From: Manis javanica
Lineage: Eukaryota > Chordata > Mammalia > Pholidota > Manidae
Direction of reading: 5' to 3'
Length of the DNA: 64,000 bases
NCBI RefSeq assembly: GCF_040802235.1
Contig: NC_133156.1
Span: 139,607,173 to 139,671,172 of the forward strand
Shown: piece after piece, positions 1-12,816 of the stretch
Layout of the letters: each line of letters opens with the position of its first letter
Position numbering within the stretch: the stretch's first letter is position 1
Notes under the pieces: generated by a model
The model's database searches: none
What the model was told of the DNA's origin: nothing
Seen by the model: only the letters and a program-made list of their open reading frames with translations
Position numbers and translations under genes: made by a program

Positions 1-544
1 GAGAAGGGGGTGCAGGCAGATGGGGAGACTGTGAAGGGAGGGCCCTCAGCCCTCCAGGGCCCTGCCAGTCCTTCCAGGACAAATTGCTATAAACCGTGGA
101 AGGGTTGAAAAGAAGTTTTAGGAAAGAGTAAGAAAAGAGGCAAGTCAGTAAATTGGGCACATTGTCAGGTGGGTTGATTTTGGTGAACTTACCCATTTCC
201 AGCAGGCAGGGGATTCTCACCAGGTCTCCAGAGGCGTCTTCATGGCCCCAGACTCGGATTATGCCCAGGTCATGGGGCTGTGCCAACTGCACCCCGCTGG
301 CCACCTCATTTTATCACTGGCCCCCTCAACTTCAACAAACGGAGGCTTCTTGGAGTGGTCACTTAGAAGGGAGCCACCTCTGCAGCCTGCACAGAGGTGT
401 CTGAGGCCAGCGGCCGTTGCTAGTAAAGGACCTTGTTCTTTTAGAAAGTTGAAGTAGGTTTTTACTCTGAATCCTCCTGAACCTCGCTTTTTAAACTCAG
501 TGGTGATAAAAGGGGAAATGTGAATCTGCCCTCAACCCTGACTC

Positions 545-755
545 TTCTGTTCTAACTGGTATGGGTTGCAATGTGTCCACCAAAAATTCCTGTGCTGAAG
601 TCCTAACCCCCAGTACCTCTGAATGTGGCCTTTGATGGAAAGAGGGCCTTGTTGACCCCTTGGCCTCCAAGACTGCAGACGAAAATTTTCTGTTGCTCTG
701 AGCCGCCTGGTTTGTGACACTTGGTTACAGGAGCCCTCGCACCTCGTACGCTGAT
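545..755 (+). mobile_element. MLT1-like LTR fragment (ERV3/MaLR)
   Basis: The left part matches the start of the MLT1 LTR family as I know it: a word like ATGGGTTGCAATGTGTCCAC, then a CCTAACCCCCAGTACCT block. The right part matches the LTR 3' end (GCCTCCAAGACTGCAGACG, TTTCTGTTGCTCTGAGCCGC). The middle of the usual LTR is missing, so this is an internally deleted, old copy. The subfamily is not determined. Confidence 0.65.
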
Positions 756-2834
756 GTTTCTAAAGAAGGGAGTCGTCTTCTTGTCATTTAAGGCCACATG
801 CACTGATTAGCCAGACTTACTCAACTCACTTACTTGCTTTTTAAATTCTCCATTTACTGTTTGCAGAAGATACCTCTACTCTTTTATTTCTAAGTTCTCC
901 CTCCATGAGAATCTGAGTACAGGATTTGCTTAGAAATATTTTCATGCAGTTTGGCACTGGTTCCAAATTTATGTGTTTAATATGTCTTTGCTGGTGTTTT
1001 TTTTTGTTTGTTGGTTGGTTTGGTTTTCTTGTTTGTTTTTGGTGAGTGGTGGCAGGTGTTGCTGGCATCATAGAATCTAATAGAAGGGCCACTGTTAGGC
1101 TTAGGCTACTTTGCATCTGGGTCTCATTTTGCTTTCCATTAATTGAATATCCAGTGCATCTCAACCAAGCCCTTGCAGAACCCGTGAGTAACACTGAAAA
1201 GTCAAAACATGTTCCCAATTTTCAGGGAACAAATTAAATTTCTAATATGGTTCCCAGTTGTATTTATCCTCCCAAATTATCTCAAAACCTGATCGCCTTC
1301 CCACTTGAACCTCATAAATGGTATCTGATTTGGCACAAAATTATAAAAATCACATCATTTCAGTTTAATGGATCCACACACACCTGTGTGCTACAACAAA
1401 CACGTGCAGGCCTGCTGCCTGACGGGTTTGGGAACCACAGGGAGATGCTGAAGGCTCCCAGCTGGCCCGTGGATCCTGCATATGCCAAGTGCTGCCTGGC
1501 AGACCCCATTTTCTTGTCCAAGGTGTGGTTCCAAGGCTCCATCCCCAGGCTTTTCTGGTGCAAAAGCAGATGAATTGGAGGGACATGGCAGTCACAAACT
1601 GTTCACACAATGGCAAAACAACCCAGTGGGGATTAACTCACAGACTTCCAGGAATTATATTTTATGACTGTGTGGATTTTTTGGAACCATTTTTATTAGT
1701 CCCAAAAACACAACCATTCTGGGGAACATTTTTCTTATTCCGTGGGCATGTTACAGGTGGTAGAACCCAGACTTCAGCTTGATCAGATGCACAGCCCAGA
1801 CCATCTTGTCAATAATTCATGATAAAATGTGTGAGCAAAACAAGGCTGTGGGATTCGTGGCTTCTCAGTTTTCCGATTTCAGCACCTGCTTACCACCCCT
1901 AGGTGCTTTGAGCTCTGAACATGAGCACGTTCCTGAAACTCTCAATTGATTCACGTTGTACAACATCAAGGAAGTCAGTGAAGCCCATGTAAAATATCTC
2001 AAAACATTTTTGTGTATTCTCAAGAAACACAAAGTAGACTTAATTTGTATCAAGCAGCGTGTGAAATGAGCTCAGTGAGGACATAAAACACAGGTAGATA
2101 ATGCTGAATGGTCATTGTGTGTGTTTAATGAAGCCAGGAACAAAAGGAACCCATCAAAACCACTCTGGTCATGCAGAGGTGTTTCACTGGCTTCCCCAGA
2201 TGCCTGGGTGTCTCCCGGACCTACAGGCAGCCTTAGAAAGTGACCTGAGAAATAACATCGCATTTAGCTAACTAATCCGTGGCCTTTACTCAAAACGTTC
2301 TTTATTTTATCTCAAAGGGTTTAATACTGCATTTCCTGCCCAAGGTCAGACAGCCCCCCTGTTTAGGCACGGTGAGGTAAACATGACTGAGTTGCGCCAG
2401 CAGATTATCCTGGGGGTCCTTGCGTACCTTCTGAGCCCAGAGCAACTCTCAGAGGAGCACAACGTGATGCTGAGAAAAAGCACATGTGGAAATAATAGTG
2501 CCTGGAAAACCTGCTCACCACGAATCAGGTACCCCATGGTTTTTAGGGTCTGTCCTTAATCCTACCTGAGAGATGGCTCTGAACTCACATGGCTTGAAGA
2601 ACAAATTAGACCTTATCCAGCCAAAATATCCACCGGCCGATTCTAGGGGGCCATGGTGCGCACCCCAGAGCCTGCACCTCCGACCTGCAGACCCATGCAG
2701 ACACGGGGCTGCGGGGCACGCTGGAGGGCCCTCCTGGGGTGCACGTGGCATTCAATGGCCCTCTTTGCGGTTTTTGATTTAAAAGGGGTGGGGTAGAGGG
2801 ATTTAAGTCAAGCTTGATTGTGTTTATGGATATG

Positions 2835-3035
2835 AGCCCTGAAGCCCCAAGGCCTGGGTTCAAATCCCAGGTCCACCACTCACCAGTTAGGTGGCTTTGG
2901 AAAGCTTACTTAAAGCCATAAGCTTCAGCTTCCACAGCTTCCATTTGGGCACGATAAGAATACCTATCTTGTGAGGCTTTCAGCTTAGCACAGTGCCTGG
3001 CGTGCCATAAGCAAAGAATGCCAGCTCTTATCATC
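2835..3035 (+). mobile_element. MIR SINE
   Basis: This is a diverged but nearly full-length MIR. The core reads CCTGGGTTCAAATCCCAGGT, then a gene-3'-like TGGCTTTGGAAAGCTTACTT segment, then CACAGTGCCTGGCGTGCCAT near the 3' end. MIRs are ancient tRNA-derived SINEs shared by all mammals, so this copy carries no species information. Confidence 0.85.
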
Positions 3036-3639
3036 AGTAAATTCCCAAACACATGGGATTCCAAGTGAGCAAAAGATAGCTGTATATATGGCTATTGGTA
3101 TATTTGATGCCAATGAATAACTTTATAATTTTTTTCTAGTATATATAATACTCTTCCAAATTTCTGTGGGACTTTTTTCTTTTTTAGTGTTTAAAAAAAA
3201 ATCAGTCTCTTGATAGAGTTACACATATCTTCTACAGAAGGACCTCATGCAGACCCAAAGGACATGTGCACCATGTTTCTCCCTAAGGTTTGGGAAGCTT
3301 TTCACATGTCCCGCTTCCTGTTCATAGCCTCCAGTCCCAGGGGCAAGACAGTGCTCACTCCAGCCAGTGATCATCCTGTTAATTCATAAATGTCATTTAC
3401 CCACAAGATGCTGTGGCCACAGAAAGAGAAATGGATGTGTTTAGACCTCTGGCTTAGAAGTTTGGTAGATCTGTAGACAGCAACCAAATATTAAAAATGC
3501 CAGGAAAGAAAGATTTTAAGCCATACATGTATGCATTGCCAAAATTATCTAAAGCCCAGGCAGTGGGCAGAACACTTTGAGTGGGGATGGAAGAGGATTA
3601 AAGATTCTCTCTTGGTCACAGCTATCCAGGGAAAAATCA

Positions 3640-3797
3640 CATGTTTATTCATGCAGTCATTCCACAAATGCCTGGGCCCCTGTTTTTTACCAACCAGGCC
3701 CTGGGACTACCACAAAAACAAACACAGTCTCTTCTCTTAGAGAATCTATAATCTCATTGAGAAGACAGGCAATAAACATATACTATGGTGTTGGGTA
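3640..3797 (-). mobile_element. L2 3'-end fragment (reverse orientation)
   Basis: The + strand shows the reverse complement of the L2 3' end: TTTATTCATGCAGTCATTCC, then a degenerate 'last among the largest' block (GGCCCTGGGACTACCACAAA) and ATAATCTCATTGAGAAGACA. Old and diverged. It abuts the LTR fragment that follows. Confidence 0.55.
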
Positions 3798-4235
3798 GTG
3801 TATTAGTTTCCTGTGGCTGCTGATGGCTTCAACCACAGACCTGATGGCTTCAAACAGAAATTTATTCTTAGTTCTGCAGGCCAGATGTCAAAATTCCATT
3901 CTCTGGGCTGAAATCAAGGTGTGAAGAGGGCAGGCTTTCTCCCCCGCATTGTGTTTAGCTGCTTGCCTCCCCCAGCTCCTGGCCACGTCCGTCCGAGCTC
4001 CGTCTCTGTCTGTACATCCAGGCAGCCTCTGGGTGCCTGCCTCAGATCTCCCTTTGCCTCACTCTGACCTTATAAGGACACTTGTGATGGTGATTAGGGC
4101 TCACCCCAGACATTCCCAGATAATCTTATCTCAAGATCCCATCTGTGACTATATAATCAATGCTTACTAGTTGTGGGAATTAATTAGGGAGTGGCTGTAT
4201 TTTGGGGTGGCCATTATGGAGCCTGCTACAGTAGT
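3798..4235 (-). mobile_element. MLT1-like LTR, reverse orientation
   Basis: The + strand begins GTATTAGTTTCCTGTGGCTG and continues with AACAGAAATTTATTCTTAGT, CTTATAAGGACACTTGTGAT and a terminal GGCCATTATGGAGCCTGCTA. This is the reverse complement layout of MaLR-type LTRs (3' end first, TATA-like part in the middle). Inside it, at about 3825-3865, a GCTGATGGCTTCAA word is repeated in tandem. Family assignment is by eye. Confidence 0.6.
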
Positions 4236-4899
4236 CACAGGTGCTTTGCAGAAAACTAAAGTAAAAGGGAAGAGAGTGACAGAGATGCCATTTTGGATGG
4301 GACAGTCGGGGAAGGTCCCAATAGGAGACACATTTATGCGTAAGCAGAATGTCTAGCAGGCCAGCTGTTGACACGCACACTCCGGGAGTGAGGGGCAGCC
4401 TGGTGCGCATCCCCCACACTGCTTCAACTGTCCTTTCTGCTCAGGGACCCTATCTCTGTTCCTGACTCTCACCTGCATCAGCATCTCCCACCTCACCCCC
4501 TACTGCCTACATACAAATATGCTCAAAGCTCCCAACCTTAAATCAAAGAAGAAAATTAAAATGCTGTCTTTATCCAGTCTTTATCCTGTCTTTCTCCTCT
4601 CCTTGGTTCCAAACTTCTTGAGAGAGTTCCCTGAAAGCACCCTTGGTGCACCTTCCTGCTCCCGTTCACACACCCGCCCGCACCGCCACCCCCACAGTGT
4701 GCGTGCCTCTGCTCGCAGGGAGTGAGGGGGCCCTGCTTCCCTCCCAGATGCCTCTCTTGATCGGCGTTCTTGCCAGGACACCTGTTTCCTCCTTGAAGAG
4801 CCTGCTGAGCACCCCCACCCGACCCCAGCTCATTGCCCCAACTCCAGTGGGCCCCGTCCAGTTCTCAGCTTATGTGTTTGGTACAGTGACTTCTCCATC

Positions 4900-5885
4900 C
4901 TTGGTTCATGTCCCTTGGCCTCTGTGACACTCTCCTCGGCTGGCTTTCCTTCTTCCTTCTGGATCATTCCCTCGCAAGCTCCTTGGTGGAAGGCACCTCT
5001 TCCTCACATGAGTGGGCCTCCAAATCCTGTCCTAGCTGCCTGCCTATCTCCCTCCTGACACCCTGTCTCTGCAGGCTCGTGACTTCATTTGACATCTTGG
5101 CTGATTCCCAGATCAATAGCTTTGACTCAGATGCCCTCCTGAGCTCCAGGCCCAAACAGCGAACTCCCTTCCACACACATGCACTTTCGCATGGGCACGT
5201 CCCAAATGCAGCTCCTGACCTGCAGCCCCCAGGCTCTTTCTCCTGTTGTCCCCATTTCAGAGCCAAGCCCACCTGCCTGGTGTTGCCAGAGCCAGCAGCC
5301 CGGCGTCATCCTTCCCTCAACTGTTTTTCACCCAAGTGCACACTCAGTGGCAAAGCCCTAGTTTAGCTCCTTCCTGAATCCCGCCATCATGTCCCTATTT
5401 TCCACTCATGTGTTTCCCCCATTGGTTGGTGCCGCAGCCCCTCATGTCTCCACGCCTCCCATATAGCACAGCCAGGGTGCCAGACCCGGCACTGGCTCTC
5501 TGCGCCAGCACAGACCCAAACCCCGAGCCAGCAGCACAAAGCCCCTGTCAGGTGCCCTCCTCTACCCGCCACACCAAGGCTGGAGCTGAGGGGCCGTTTG
5601 GTGGCTTTTCTCGGCCCAGGCCTTTGCTCACGCTGTCCCTTCTATCCGAAACCCTCTCCCTGCCCTCCTAGTCCAGCACATATGGCTCCCACTTTCAGAT
5701 ACTGACTTAGATGTTGCCTGCTGGCTTCCCGCAGCCTCCCATCCCTGCTGCCCCCGCCAGACCCTGTAGTAAGGGGGTCTGTGAAGACAGGTGTCATCTC
5801 TGCTGTGTTTGCCATGGTATACCCAGCATCTGGCATGGTGCTGGCATGGGACAGGTGCCCAAAAATTAATTTTTGAAAGGATATA
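4900..5885 (+). mobile_element. L2 LINE, about 1 kb, 3' part
   Basis: A long L2 copy. The left end carries the L2 ORF2-like text (GGCCTCTGTGACACTCTCCT; CTGATTCCCAGATCAATAGC; CCTGAGCTCCAGGCCC). The right end carries AGGCCTTTGCTCACGCTGTC and the terminal CCAGCATCTGGCATGGTGCT segment. The open frames here (up to 152 codons on +) are decayed L2 coding sequence and chance frames, not a host gene. It lies inside the ANKH intron in the sense direction. Confidence 0.75.
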
Positions 5886-8552
5886 TTTATAGAGCACATT
5901 GTTATAATCATAGACAAATAACTGAGTGCTACAGCAACCTGAGTAGGTCACTGTAGCTTCCAACTATAGAACAGTTAAAATCGGGCTGGCTGGGAGAGGT
6001 GCAGGAGGTTTTCAGGGTGGAAGGTGAGCTCTCACAGACACGGGGATGGTGGGGCAGTCTCCTCATCTCTGCCCTTTGCTCCAGTCAGTCGAATCCCTCT
6101 TCCCCACAGCAACCTTTTGAAGAGCCAAAGCCCATTTTCACACCGTCTTACTAGCCTGGCTTCCAGACCTTGTGGGGTCTTGGTCCTGCTCCCTAAAATT
6201 GTCCCGACTTGTCAGTGCCTCTCTGGGAACATGGAGCACAAACTCCAAATGACGGCTGGTGCAGGTGCAGTCTCATGGACTAGCACTGTCCAGTTTTGAC
6301 TTCATAATTCTCGTTCATGCAGCCTGAGGCTACATTGGCTTTTTAAATTAGCTCCATTGCACTGCTATTAGGTGAAACACAAGACCCAGTCAGGTGCAGA
6401 TGGCCATACCCTTGTGGCAGTCGGGCTGGCCCCTTCCAGAATCTGCCTGTAGGACATTTGCCAACCTCGAGCTGACATCTGCCTCGTTCTCTGTGCATGC
6501 TCAGCCCCTCCTGTGAGGAGCTCACCAGGGTGTGATCTGAGGCCCCCACACGTGGAGAGCTTTAACAGGAGGCTCGGCTCCAGTCCTCAGTTTCAGCCTT
6601 CAGATCACTCTCGGCCATGTCTGCTTGCCCACCGAGTATAAGGCCTCTGGCGGAGAAGTAGGTGTCGGGGTGCTCGGAACTGAGCCCTGGCTCCTTGCAC
6701 TTCTTTCCTTTTCCTCTTCCTACTTGGAGCATATATTTTTAAAACTCTTTTCCTTGATCTGAGCACTTTTACTCAGTTGGCATCTTTGGGCTTTTGCCTT
6801 CCTGGTCTTACTCATCCTTGACATTTCAAGCCTTTGAAGACAGCTGTTCTTGGACTTTATCTGGGCCCACCGCCTGGGAAGACATGGGTGCGCAGCAGGT
6901 GAAGGTGGGGAGGGCACCTCTGCTCCCTTGCACACCCAGCACGCCCCTCTCCGACCTGAGCTCTGGGAGCAGCCTGGGGAGCCTCCGGCTGCCTTCTGTC
7001 CCCTCCTCCTTCCTGGTTGTAAGAGGCAATTTCTCTTCCAAGAGCGTCAGCCTCCTTTCAGAATCTCTTGTGCTATTAGATCTTACTCACCTCACTTCCA
7101 CAAATTCTGAAATGTCTTCTTTAATTTTTTTTTTTTTAAGTTTCCCTGCTTACCGTGACCTCGAGGGGGGGGATCTGGTCACTCTCTCCCACATGAGCGG
7201 CCATCTCCTCCTGGATGGTCAGAATCCCATCCATCTGTTCTCCCAGGCTGGATGGTCTCATCCGTCCAGAATCCCCGGCTGTCCTCCATCCTGGCCCCCC
7301 AGTTGCCCGAGATGAGCCTTGGCTGGAGGGATCAGGCGGGGGGCTGGGAGAGCAGAGGGTGGCGGAGCGCTCTGAGCAGTCAGCCATGGCATCGGACGCT
7401 TCCAAAGCACTTGCCCACCAGAGCCCTCCAAGTCCAGGGAAAATATGTGTCATCAGGGAGCTGGGGCCACTGGAGAATTTAAAGTAAAGCTATTGGGTAT
7501 TTAAAACCCCTTAGTCCTAAAACCTCAGAATTTCAGGTCCCAGAGAGTTCCTCCCAGGAGGGAAAGAAAGCAAAGAGCAGCAGCTGAGAAGAAAGCAGAC
7601 AGAAAAGTCCACACCAGCAGGTTCCTCTGATGCAGCAGGATCATCCCTTTCACTGAGGCTCAGTGATCCTAAAACCTTTTTTATGCTGATCACACTAGAT
7701 AAGCCCTCAGAAGCACAAATCCCAAAGATAGAAACAGGAGCTCCCCTGGGCTCCGCCCCGGCACCCCAGAGCCAGCTGCCCTTAAAGACAGTGAGGGCAG
7801 GGACCCAGGGGGTATTTATAGAGCCCCTGATCCCCACCAGCGCCAGGCTCCCACCACCTGCTCTTTGCCAGGCTTGAGGTGCTGCTGACAGACAAATGTC
7901 TCAGGGAAGGAAAACGCCCTGCCTGCAAGTGGCAGGCATGCAAGCTGATCCAGCACCACCCATGCAGCCTCAGTTTCCCCAGTTAGGAGTCCAAGCTGAG
8001 CTCCTCCATGCCCATTCCCAGCCTGGGATTCTGGATGGATGAAAATAAGGTCTCAGATACTCAGGGTGGCAGCTTCACAGGCTAGCCTACTTCAGTATCC
8101 CAGAAGAGAGCGCATCAAGGATCCTTATTGTAGTTACATCCAGTCATTCGGAGCTGTGTCTCGGTAAAGCACTGCTTTTGTCCTGCAGTTGTGTGCTAGA
8201 AGGCTGCAAATCCAAGCTGATAAATAGTAAAAGCCACCATCCCACAGGGCCTTGTCTGGTCAACCCTGTTTTCAGAGCTAAAAGTCTGGTTCGTGAGAAT
8301 GACCCAGTCTCACCTTCCTGTTGCTGAACTTAGCCACGCGCTGTCATTCAGCCATCGGGCAGCGGACACTGCAGGCCTTATTCCCCCTGTGGTACCATGC
8401 TGACCCTGTGTCTCCAGCAAGGACGGCCTGTTTGGGGCTTTGTTTCTGCCAGGCTGCCCCACCCCCTCTCCCTGAGACTGCCTTCTCATTGTTCACATTA
8501 TCCAGAAGAAAATGACCCTGTTGTGCGTGGGGGAGGACAGAAAGGACCAAAG

Positions 8553-8580
8553 GTAAATAAATAAATAAAAATAGATAGAT
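8553..8580. repeat. Short A-rich tetranucleotide repeat
   Basis: A TAAA tract running into an ATAGATAG tract, 28 bp in all. Simple sequence with no gene content. Confidence 0.8.
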
Positions 8581-9119
8581 GAATTTAAAGCTTTCTCACT
8601 TGGCACCCCCCAGAGTGCCTGTGTGCTTTGTACTAATGGGCCCTTTCGGCCCTTTAGGCATTCCAGAAATACAGTGGCAGCAAAGCCTGTTAGTACCCAA
8701 GGCCGAGTCCGTTTTCCAACAGGGTGCTGGGGGCACGTCACATGGCCCCCTCTAGGACCTCGTGTCTTCCTTGGTAGAGGAGCAAAAAATTACCTGAATA
8801 TCCCAGGATTGTTACAAGGATTTAACAAAATAACCTGCGGAAAGCCCTTGCTGTACAGTAAGTCACGGAGGAGCGTTAGCTCCTTCCCACCAAGCCTCCC
8901 CGACCCCCCCACATCTCTCCAAAGCTTCCATAGTCTGGCTTTTGTTTCTTAAGACATCGTGTGTTGCAGATTTGAGGGGTTCACTGGTTTGTCTGGGGGA
9001 ACTCAGTGGAGATTAAAACAATTAAGACTTGACCCCCAGAGTTAAAATCCACAAGTGCGTTCTTAAAACAATTAGCCAATAAGGAAGCATATTGTGTTCT
9101 TATGAGCAGGTTCTGATTT

Positions 9120-9335
9120 TCAAAATAATTTTTTTAATTGTGGTAAAATACACCTACCATAGAAGTTAGCATCTTAGCTACTTTGAAGGGTACAGGTGAC
9201 TACCGTCACATCGTCATGCGGCCACCACTGTCCCCAGGTCTCTCTCCATCTGGCAAAACTGAAACTCTGAAACCATTGAAACACTACCTCCCCAGGCCCC
9301 CAGCCCCAAGCAAGTTCCAGTTTGACTGTTAACAG
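9120..9335. mobile_element. L1-type 3' segment, old
   Basis: The words TTAATTGTGGTAAAATACAC, AAGGGTACAGGTGACTACCG, CCATCTGGCAAAACTGAAAC and CTCCCCAGGCCCCCAGCCCC appear in the order of the well-known L1-associated segment (GTGGTAAAATA.. ; GTACAGTTCAGTGG.. ; CAAACTGAAACTCTG..). Diverged. I do not assign a subfamily or orientation. Confidence 0.6.
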
Positions 9336-9466
9336 TCGAGAAAAAGTAAAAGTTAAACAGAAGCTGGGGCTGGAACTTTCTAAATATTCTTCAAATCGGG
9401 CAGCAAAGAACAGGAAAGAATTGAACATTCTGCAGATACATGGAATGGGCTAAAGTTTGACAGCCG

Positions 9467-9509
9467 GAGCGCCCTCTGCAGGCTTGGTGCATGGTGCCCC
9501 CTGCTGTTT
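9467..9509 (-). promoter_or_regulatory. Two adjacent CTCF-like motifs
   Basis: On the - strand 9467-9482 reads CCTGCAGAGGGCGCTC, and 9492-9509 reads AAACAGCAGGGGGCACCA. Both resemble the CTCF core (CCASYAGRGGGCRC) and both point the same way, about 25 bp apart. The match is by eye against the known consensus; occupancy cannot be judged from sequence. No other intronic stretch here shows such a pair. Confidence 0.4.
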
Positions 9510-9904
9510 GAAATACTGTTTCTTTTAATTAATACTTCACCTTCCTAAGAATTCAGATAGACTCTTAGATCCGAAAGAAGCACTGAGAACTCTGTGTATT
9601 TGGCAGTTCCATTAAATCTAAACGATAGTAGAGATGTATTAATGTTCATATTCTTTTAAAAATAAAACCCTGATTTTAAAAACTACATCTGAAAATGTTA
9701 ACTTTTTACCATGAATCTACTTGAGTGGATGATTGCATTAATCCCTTATGAAAGTAACGTAAGTGTGACTATCAACAAGCTGCACAGAGGACACTAGGTA
9801 CGCAGACACTTGGTAACGTGCCTCCCCAAGCGCCCTGTCCTGGCCGAAAACCAAGCTGTTTCTGTGTAACAGACACAGTTTGCTCCTGCAGGGGAGCCTG
9901 ACAG

Positions 9905-10040
9905 AATGTCAATCTGATCACCTCACTGCTCTACCTACACATCCTCACAGCTCCCACCTCTCAGAATGAAAGCCACATGACCCACAAAACCCTTCGTGAA
10001 CTCCCCCACCCCACCCCCCACCATGTACATACTGCCAATG
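9905..10040 (+). mobile_element. L2 fragment
   Basis: Contains CAATCTGATCACCTCACTGC, then CTCAGAATGAAAGCCACATG and CACAAAACCCTTCGTGAACT. This is the order of the L2 region 'CTGATCATGTCACTCC ... AATAAAGTCCAAACTC ... AAGGCCCTGCATGATCTGGC'. Short and diverged. Confidence 0.5.
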
Positions 10041-11419
10041 CAATTTGATGCTAAGAATCAGAAGGCCAAGTGTTGCTCCTTAGGTCTACGCCAGCTCTCC
10101 CTGAAAATTCAAGTAAGATAGGCATGTGTGTTCTCTGAGAGGGGGGCCCTTCCCCCAAAAGGACTTCAGATCAGTGCGCCATCCACATGGAGTGACATGG
10201 GTCACACTCTCCCAAGACACTGGTTGTGAAAACCGAGTTGTCAGCCACCTTCTGAAAACTGCTCTTCCCTCTGAAACAACTTCTCACATGCACAAGCACA
10301 TATTAAGATTTCTTGCTCTGTGAAGACAGATATAGGGGTCCTTTTTATTCTAAAATATTTTGCTGATAAGATTTTTTTGTGTGCGAAACAAGAAAAAGTA
10401 CACAGAGGAAAATGATATCAGTCCTAGTCTCTCCACCTACAGATGACTCCACAGTTAACTTTTATTGCAAGTCCCAGGAAACCTTTTACGATAATGATAA
10501 TAACCAAGGTGGACTGACCCCATCCACCATGCCTGGCACTGGTAGAAGCATTCTGTGCAGATCACAGGCTCCTCAGCAGGGGACCACAGACATCCTGGGG
10601 GTCTGGTTGCCTGAAACAGTCTCAGTAGCTGGCACCAGCACATAAACCAACTTACTTACCACACAGTCCTGAGCCAGGCTCGTAACCACCTCTTTGTGTG
10701 GTATCATTGATGGGTGACCACTGGTTTAGCCACTGGAGACTGAAACCCAATTAAACATATATTGAGCCTTTCTAAGTGAAAGCTCCAAATAAAAATTATG
10801 TCCTGGGCTACTTTAACGCAAAACAGCTGCCTGTATTTTACTTTCCCTAACTGGGGTGGGGCGGTGGGGGCAGACAGGTAAGAGAATCTCTGACTGACCT
10901 AATCCTGATTATTCAGGGGAGTGGAGACAGCTTTGTGAGTTCTTCACAAGCATCGTCAATGGCTTCCAGAAATTAGGTCAAAACGAGAGTTCTTGGCATG
11001 TTCCCTTGTGGAGTGGCATCCTCTCAGGACGTTCAGAAATGGCTGTCTCACTGTGGCTGGATTTGCGTGTTCTCTGAATTCAAATCTCAATTCCAGATTC
11101 TTAGGAAAGAGACTCAGATGGTCCCAGGGCAGGTCAGGGATGACTGTGGGTGAGGAAGCAGGTCTTGAGAAAGATACCCCTTCTGTAGTTCTAGTCACGT
11201 TGACTAAGACTGCAAGACTGCAGTATCTTAGACATGACCATGTGTTGGCACATCTGTAAGGCTTAGGGCTTCCTTTGTCCTTTCCACACACTGTAATCCT
11301 GGGGGTAGGGGGTGGTCTTACATGGTAAAACTTTATCATGACTAGCTCATCATTATGTGGGTTTAGAAATGTGTAGAGAAAAATCAAAGTTCCCATGTCC
11401 AGGATTCTCACCTGACCTG

Positions 11420-11790
11420 GTTGGCTTGCTCACTACACACGTGTGGGCAATACATTACTGACTCTATAATAAAGAGCTCCGCCCAGTGCTCCGGGCTGCA
11501 CGGCTGCAGGAGAGCAGAGGCTGGAGTGGTGACAGCGCCAAAGACAGAGGCTGAGATGGCTGTGGGGGTGGACAAGCCCAGAGGCAGAGAGGCCCGGAAG
11601 CAGAGACTGGCTTGCTGCCTGCAGACTCACTCTGAGTGGACGGGATGCTAGTGATGGACCTGCCACCGTGGGAATAAAGCTGGTATAAACCCTTTCACCC
11701 GAAGAACTCTCCATTGTCATTTTCAGTCTCACTAAATCAAGAGTGAACTTGCCCAGGCCTGAAACCTTTTGGCGAGACAAAATGAAAGGT
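11420..11790 (+). mobile_element. Possible ERV LTR with poly(A)-like signal
   Basis: A GC-rich block with a TATAATAAAGAG word near 11466, an AATAAAGC word near 11672, and a T/C-rich tail ending before TTTTGGCGAGACAAAATGAA. This arrangement (AATAAA, short U5-like tail, then a TTGGCG boundary) resembles the junction of an endogenous retroviral LTR with its leader. No retroviral coding region follows. Low certainty. Confidence 0.35.
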
Positions 11791-12351
11791 TAAACACTGC
11801 CCCCAGCACAGAACGACTGCATACAGGAAAAGCCTGCTTAAAGGATCACCTCTAAGGAAGATGTCAAATTACCCATTAACCTGCCCAAACAAACCATCAT
11901 TAGACACTGTGAGAGAGGCTCACACACTAACCCGAAACTGCATGTTACACTTGTGAGTAAAAGGGCCGTGGCACAACCGTGGTTAGTTTCTAAGAGGCTG
12001 AGACAGTTAAAGAGGCAAAGAAGCCAGCAATCACAAAGGCGGAAGGCTGGTCTGGACTGGTCTGCACTCTATGACAGAGGAATATTTCTTGAAGTACAAA
12101 TAAGCATTTCAAAGTTCAAAGTGAAAATTTCATAATCAGCTCCTGGTCCTCGGAAAAATCACAGTCTGTCAAACAAAAGAGGAGTGGGTCATCGGTCTTC
12201 TCCTTTTTAAATAACCTTTCTGTTTCAGAGCGATTTTAGAGTTACAGAAACATTGCGAGACAGCTCGGAGAGCTCCCACAGACGCGGGCTCACCGGGGCC
12301 GCACGGGTCCCAGGGAAGGAGCGGACGTGTCCACGAGCTGAACTCCATAGT

Positions 12352-12816
12352 TCATTCAGATCCCACTGGCTTTACCGCGGTCCTTTTTCTCTTAGCATGC
12401 CATTCACGTGACATATTGCAGCCAGGCAGCTCCTCCTTGGCCTCCTCTGGCCTGAGAGTTTCTCCAACTTGGCTTGTTTTTGTGACCTCGATGATTTTGA
12501 GGACTGCTGGGCAGGTGTTGTGTAGACTGCTCTTCAGTTTGGGTTTGTCTGAGGTTTTTCTCATGGTGAATCTGGGCTTATAGATCCTGGTGGGGAGGCC
12601 ACAGAGGTATAAAGCTACTCTCATTACACTTACCAGGAGCACATGCTGCCAGCATGACTTGCCCTTGTTGATGACCTTGATCACCTGGCCAGAGGATGTT
12701 GGCCAGGCTTCTCCACTGCGGAGGTACTTCTTTCCCTTTTCGTACTGTAGTCTTTGTAAGGAAGTCACTACACTCAGCCCAGCCTTCAAGAATGGGAGGT
12801 ATGCTTTATCAAGCAT
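12352..12816 (-). pseudogene. Unidentified 154-codon open frame inside ANKH intron
   Basis: An uninterrupted ATG-to-stop frame antisense to ANKH. I do not recognise the protein. It is basic, with a Lys/Arg-rich end (residues about 105-150), has no signal peptide and no domain I know. The first third contains YEKGKKYLRSGEAWPTSSGQ. No promoter, splice sites or CpG island are evident around it, and an old L1-like segment sits just below at about 12220-12300. It could be a decayed retrocopy, transposon coding sequence or a chance frame; chance or repeat origin is more likely than an active gene. Confidence 0.2.

Noticed and set aside
4908..5366. 152-codon + frame
   Set aside because: Part of a decayed L2 LINE, not a host gene.
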